Positions 61,004 to 64,000 of a stretch of 64,000 bases of DNA are shown here, piece after piece. Source of the DNA: Streptomyces flavochromogenes (GTDB taxonomy: Bacteria > Actinomycetota > Actinomycetes > Streptomycetales > Streptomycetaceae); the NCBI RefSeq assembly GCF_000717595.1, contig NZ_JNZO01000001.1, positions 434,001-498,000 on the forward strand. The letters are read 5' to 3'. A program made the position numbers and the translations under genes. The notes under the pieces were generated by a model that had not been told where the DNA came from, ran no database searches, and saw only the letters and a list, made by a program, of their open reading frames with translations. Each line of letters opens with the position of its first letter. Positions within the stretch are counted from its first letter, which is position 1.

Positions 61004-61040
61004 TGACAACGTTGTCCAGAGAGTAACGGATCCGGTTAAG
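61004..61040. promoter_or_regulatory. Two LacI-type operators upstream of the ROK kinase
   Basis: TGACAACGTTGTCC (61004-61017) matches the palindrome before mannanase 1. Twelve bases away GGATCCGGTTAAG (61028-61040) contains a half site of the TTAACCGG type. This is the only place where the two types adjoin. The rest of the 341-bp gap up to 61288 shows nothing recognisable. Confidence 0.55.
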
Positions 61041-61288
61041 TCGCAGGACGGACGCGAGATCCAAGACGAACGTCTCTCGGAAGTGCCTAGCGCATGGTCC
61101 TGCACGCCGGATCGAAATCGTGTGGCAGCGGCTGATCGAGCCGGGCGTGGGCTCGACGAGGCTGCGGTGCCGCTGCCCGGCTTCAACCGGGCCTCCTCAG
61201 CCGGGATGGCGATGATCCATCCGCTCCACGGCTGAATCCACGGCGGACGCGGCCTGGGCGGCGGGCGTGGCGTCGGGATCTGGACGGG

Positions 61289-61945
61289 TTGTCGGGTGAT
61301 GATGCCGAAGTGCGACTTGATCACGTGTCCTATGCGGTGGCCCGCGACAGCTTCGTCTCGACCGTCCAGCGGATCGGATCGGCTCTAGGCGCCGGGTTCG
61401 TCGACGGGGGCGTGCACCCGCGATTCGGCACCCGGAATTTCATCCTCCCGCTGAGCGGCGGCACCTACGTCGAGGTCGTCACCACACTCGACCACCCCGC
61501 CGCCGACCGCGCACCCTTCGGCCAGGCGGTCGCCCGCCGCGCCGCCGAGGGCGGCGGCTGGCTCGGTTGGGTGGTCTCCGTCGACGACATCGCCCCGGTC
61601 GAGGCCCGCCTCGGCCGCACCTCGACCGAGGGCCATCGTGTCCGCCCCGACGGGTTCGACCTGAGGTGGAAGCAGATCGGCCTGCTGGAACTGCTGGAGG
61701 ACCCACAACTGCCCTATTTCCTGCAGTGGTTGGTCCCCAGCGAGAAGCGCCCGAGCGCCGACCCGCGCACCTCCACCACCATCCACGGAGTCTCCATCGC
61801 CGGCGACGCCACCTCCATCGCCGAATTCCTCGGCGAACCGGCCGACCACCCCCTCGACCAGGTTGACGTCACCTGGGTCGAAGATGAGGAACCGGGCCTG
61901 GTCTCGGTCGAGTTCGCCACCGCCCACGGCCCGGTCACGATCTGA
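61289..61945 (+). CDS. Glyoxalase-like (VOC fold) domain protein
   Basis: A 218-residue protein resembling the glyoxalase-like domain family: VRLDHVSYAVARD at the start, GGVHPRFGTRNFILPLSGGT, YVEVVTTLDHP, and a second half with QWLVPSEKRP. The first His and the Glu of YVEVV are where metal ligands occur in VOC proteins. The start is uncertain: TTG 61289 gives the full frame, GTG 61310 (VRLDHVSYA) fits the family's usual N terminus better; neither has a strong ribosome-binding site. It stands alone, so its substrate is unknown. Confidence 0.75.
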   Translation: MSGDDAEVRLDHVSYAVARDSFVSTVQRIGSALGAGFVDGGVHPRFGTRNFILPLSGGTYVEVVTTLDHPAADRAPFGQAVARRAAEGGGWLGWVVSVDDIAPVEARLGRTSTEGHRVRPDGFDLRWKQIGLLELLEDPQLPYFLQWLVPSEKRPSADPRTSTTIHGVSIAGDATSIAEFLGEPADHPLDQVDVTWVEDEEPGLVSVEFATAHGPVTI

Positions 61946-62362
61946 CCAGGGCCCGACTGAACCGCGGAAGCCGCCGGCCGGGGTCTCCTGGCCAGTGTCT
62001 TCTGACGGGAGGCGCGTCGCGGCGGACGATGCGGGGCCTCCCGGACGCCAGCCGGACAGCCGGAGGTGCATCGGCGACGGCCGATGGCTGAACACGCTCG
62101 GAGCTACGCGGGTCGGGCCGCCCGTACGCCCAGGACGGAGTCCGGCCCCGGCAGGGAGCCGGGACCGGACAACTGGTGCGGTGTCCAGGGGAAGCACCGT
62201 ACGGAGTGCAGAGGTTGGGCCTTGGGCGCTCACCTAGTCTGGGCACAAGGTCCGAAGCCCTTCCCTTCCACACCCGGACGCTTCACTCGGTCGGCACAGT
62301 CCGCCTGGGGCGGCCGCCGGCGCCAGGCCAGCTCGTCGAGGGCGTGGCCACGTCACGGTGCG
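61946..62362. other. Gap with no recognisable gene
   Basis: A 417-bp spacer between the convergent VOC and cyclophilin genes. No coding frame with a supported start and no strong terminator hairpin was recognised. Confidence 0.5.
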
Positions 62363-63088
62363 TCAATGCCGGCAAGACGGCCGGACGCGGAGCAGCTCGG
62401 TCCGCAGGACGGGTGTGCCGTCGACCGGTGCCGGGTTCTCCGCGGTCGGCTCGATGCCGGCGGCGGCGATCTTGTCGAGTGTCGTCAGGCCGTCGGGGCC
62501 GACCGTGCCGAACACCGTGTAGTTCGGTCGCAGTGCGGAGTCGCCGTAGACGACGAAGAACTGTGAGCCGTTCGTGTTCGGACCGGCGTTGGCCATCGCC
62601 AGCAGGCCACGCCCGTAGAGGCGGCGCGTGCCGGTGGGATCGGTGGGTGCGGGCGGCAGGTCCACCGGCAGCTCGTCCTTGTACTTGTACCCGGGGCCGC
62701 CCTCACCGGTGCCGGTCGGGTCGCCGCACTGCAGGACCTTCAGCGTCGGATACGCCGTCAGCCGGTGGCACACCGTACGGTCGTAGAACCCGTGTCGTGC
62801 CAGGTGCAGGAAACTCTGAACCGTGCACGGGGCCTTGGCCCGGTCCACGTGCAGCAGGAGCGAGCCCTGGCTGGTCGGAACTGCCAGGTCCACCGTGCCA
62901 CGACTGGGGGTGCGCCGCGGGTCGGGCGGCAGCGGAACAGGCCGCGCCGGCGGCTCGTCCGGGGTCTGCGTGTACTGGCAGGGGCCGTGCGTGGTGCGTG
63001 GCGGAGCGCTGTCGGAAGCGGTGGCGACACTCCCCCCGGACACGACTAACGCCACGGCCGCGAATGCGCTGATCAGTGCTCGTCTCAT
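62363..63088 (-). CDS. Secreted cyclophilin-type peptidyl-prolyl cis-trans isomerase
   Basis: A 241-residue exported foldase. A signal peptide (RRALISAFAAVALVVSGGSV) ends near residue 24. The cyclophilin core has FYDRTVCHRL, in which Arg of the catalytic FHRV-like motif is kept while Phe is Cys; QCGDPTGTGEGGPGYKYKDE; LAMANAGPNTNGSQFF and NYTVFGTV. Several cysteines suggest disulfides outside the cell. A Pro-rich segment of about 40 residues separates the signal peptide from the domain. It probably helps folding of secreted proteins, of which this region encodes many, although no co-regulation is visible. Confidence 0.9.
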   Translation of the reverse strand: MRRALISAFAAVALVVSGGSVATASDSAPPRTTHGPCQYTQTPDEPPARPVPLPPDPRRTPSRGTVDLAVPTSQGSLLLHVDRAKAPCTVQSFLHLARHGFYDRTVCHRLTAYPTLKVLQCGDPTGTGEGGPGYKYKDELPVDLPPAPTDPTGTRRLYGRGLLAMANAGPNTNGSQFFVVYGDSALRPNYTVFGTVGPDGLTTLDKIAAAGIEPTAENPAPVDGTPVLRTELLRVRPSCRH

Positions 63089-63331
63089 CTTGCACGCCCT
63101 CCCGATGATCTCCAGGTCTTGGAGCGGTCGCAGTCTAGGGCGTGGTGTGGTCTACGGGAGTGGAAGTTCCGGCCGATCAGCGTGACCACAGCCCCATGCT
63201 TCAGGAAGGCACGCCCTTGCCCGCGCCGGGATCACGGGATCCGCAGCGTGGAGGCCGGCCATCAGGACTGCCGCCTCCGCCAACCGCGGGCGCCCTTACC
63301 GCACGTCGCGCGAGCGCTTATCGTCTTTTCC

Positions 63332-64000
63332 ATGGCCTACGGGGTGTACCACACCAAGTACGGCATCACGATCAATCTGACCTTCGAGGATTTGGGCCAC
63401 CCGGACCGCCCTGGACTGCTGGAGGAAATCACCCAGCCCGTCGGGGAGCGGGACCGTGATCTTCTGCAGTGCCTGACCGACTACCAGGGCGGCGATTGCC
63501 AGTGCGCACTCGCCGACAAGACACCGTGGATGTTCGTACGTCGGCAGCGCCGCGCCGGCCGCTCGCCCGGAGCGCCGCCGTACGGTTGGCATAGCGCCCC
63601 TCTGGGTGACCGGCGACGCGTCGTCGGAGATCATCGATCGCGCACCATGGGCGAGGGTGGATGACGTGCCCTGGCAACGCATCGTCTCGCCCCTGGCGAT
63701 GATCCTCCGAGGTGGTGTGCGGCACCTCCAAATCTGGAAGTGCACCGCGAGCAGCGAGCGATCCGGCCCTGAAACGGGTTCCCACTGCGATAAGTTCCAC
63801 AGCGGCTGGTTCCTGCCCGCCCTGTGCGTCCCGCAGGAACGCGCCACCGCTCTGGACGAACTCGTCGTCACCAGTGCCGACGGCGAGCACGTAGCCGTGC
63901 GTGTCCGCGACACCCAGGACCCACGGCGCGCCTCCTACCTCTGGGCGCTTGCCGAAGACGTGCAGCGGTGGCGCGACCTCACCGACGACGGCGAAGGCGA
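63332..64000 (+). pseudogene. Protein of unknown function, frameshifted and cut by window end
   Basis: From ATG 63332 the frame reads MAYGVYHTKYGITINLTFED and a Cys-rich LLQCLTDYQGGDCQCALAD, up to WMFVRRQRRAG near 63560. It then loses coding character and stops at 63664. In another frame coding sequence resumes with IAPLWVTGDASSEIIDRAPW (63591 onward), VPWQRIVSPLAMILRGGVRH and HSGWFLPALCVPQERATALD, and is open to base 64000. A single gene with one frameshift around 63545-63590 is the simplest reading. I do not recognise the family. There is no signal peptide. A sequencing error is possible. Confidence 0.6.

Noticed and set aside
62066..62566. A 166-codon + strand frame between the VOC and cyclophilin genes
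   Set aside because: No domain, no ribosome-binding site, Arg/Gly/Pro-rich composition typical of chance frames, and it overlaps the end of the cyclophilin gene antisense.

Overview
The window is high-GC actinobacterial DNA, almost certainly from a Streptomyces chromosome. Signs of this are the GC-rich third codon positions, frequent GTG starts, 4-bp ATGA/GTGA gene overlaps, AfsR/SARP-like BTAD regulators, LacI-controlled sugar importers without their own ATPase, and many secreted polysaccharide hydrolases and subtilases. No rRNA, tRNA, CRISPR array or intact mobile element was seen. Gene density and the number of secreted proteins fit an accessory, exo-enzyme-rich chromosomal region.

Layout. 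Positions 1-1.9 kb hold two tandem GH6 cellulases, the first cut by the window edge, followed by a 9-bp tandem repeat. Positions 2.0-11.9 kb hold a universal-stress-protein remnant, a tight four-gene minus-strand operon (two DUF1254 proteins, a GAP-family membrane protein, a SulP transporter), and an MFS transporter coupled to a metallo-beta-lactamase/alkylsulfatase-like enzyme with a divergent PucR regulator. Positions 12.0-42.8 kb are a protease-regulator archipelago: five large secreted S8 subtilases, three BTAD/STAND regulators (one truncated), one TrmB/LuxR-type regulator, a Cys-less TusA-like protein and an FG-GAP repeat protein. Positions 43.2-44.5 kb are a decayed patch with a frameshifted tyrosine integrase. 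Positions 44.5-61.0 kb are a mannan-utilisation island. The right end carries a glyoxalase-like protein, a secreted cyclophilin and a frameshifted gene of unknown function running off the edge.

The most interesting structure is the promoter architecture of the archipelago. Class A promoters have a GGTAAT/GGTAAC-type direct repeat at exactly 11-bp period, then exactly 10 nt, then a TAnCGT-like -10 box. They precede the TusA-subtilase operon, the subtilase-FG-GAP operon, one BTAD regulator and an empty divergent position. This is the geometry expected of a SARP-type activator. Class B promoters have a 16-bp TGTCRCMAAWGCGC-like element exactly 35 nt upstream of the -10 box. They precede the other three subtilases. 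In two cases the element lies directly behind the stop codon of a regulator gene (BTAD at 15787, LuxR-type at 32655). The five subtilases therefore appear to be split into two regulons with locally encoded regulators.

The mannan island is coherent: two secreted GH5 mannanases (CBM10 and CBM2), a solute-binding protein with two permeases, a GH2 beta-mannosidase overlapping a LacI gene, a second LacI gene, mannose-6-phosphate isomerase and a ROK sugar kinase. TTAACCGGTTAA-like and TGACAACGTTGTC operators lie upstream of most of these units. A frameshifted CBM2 fragment beside one operator is the remnant of a further secreted enzyme.
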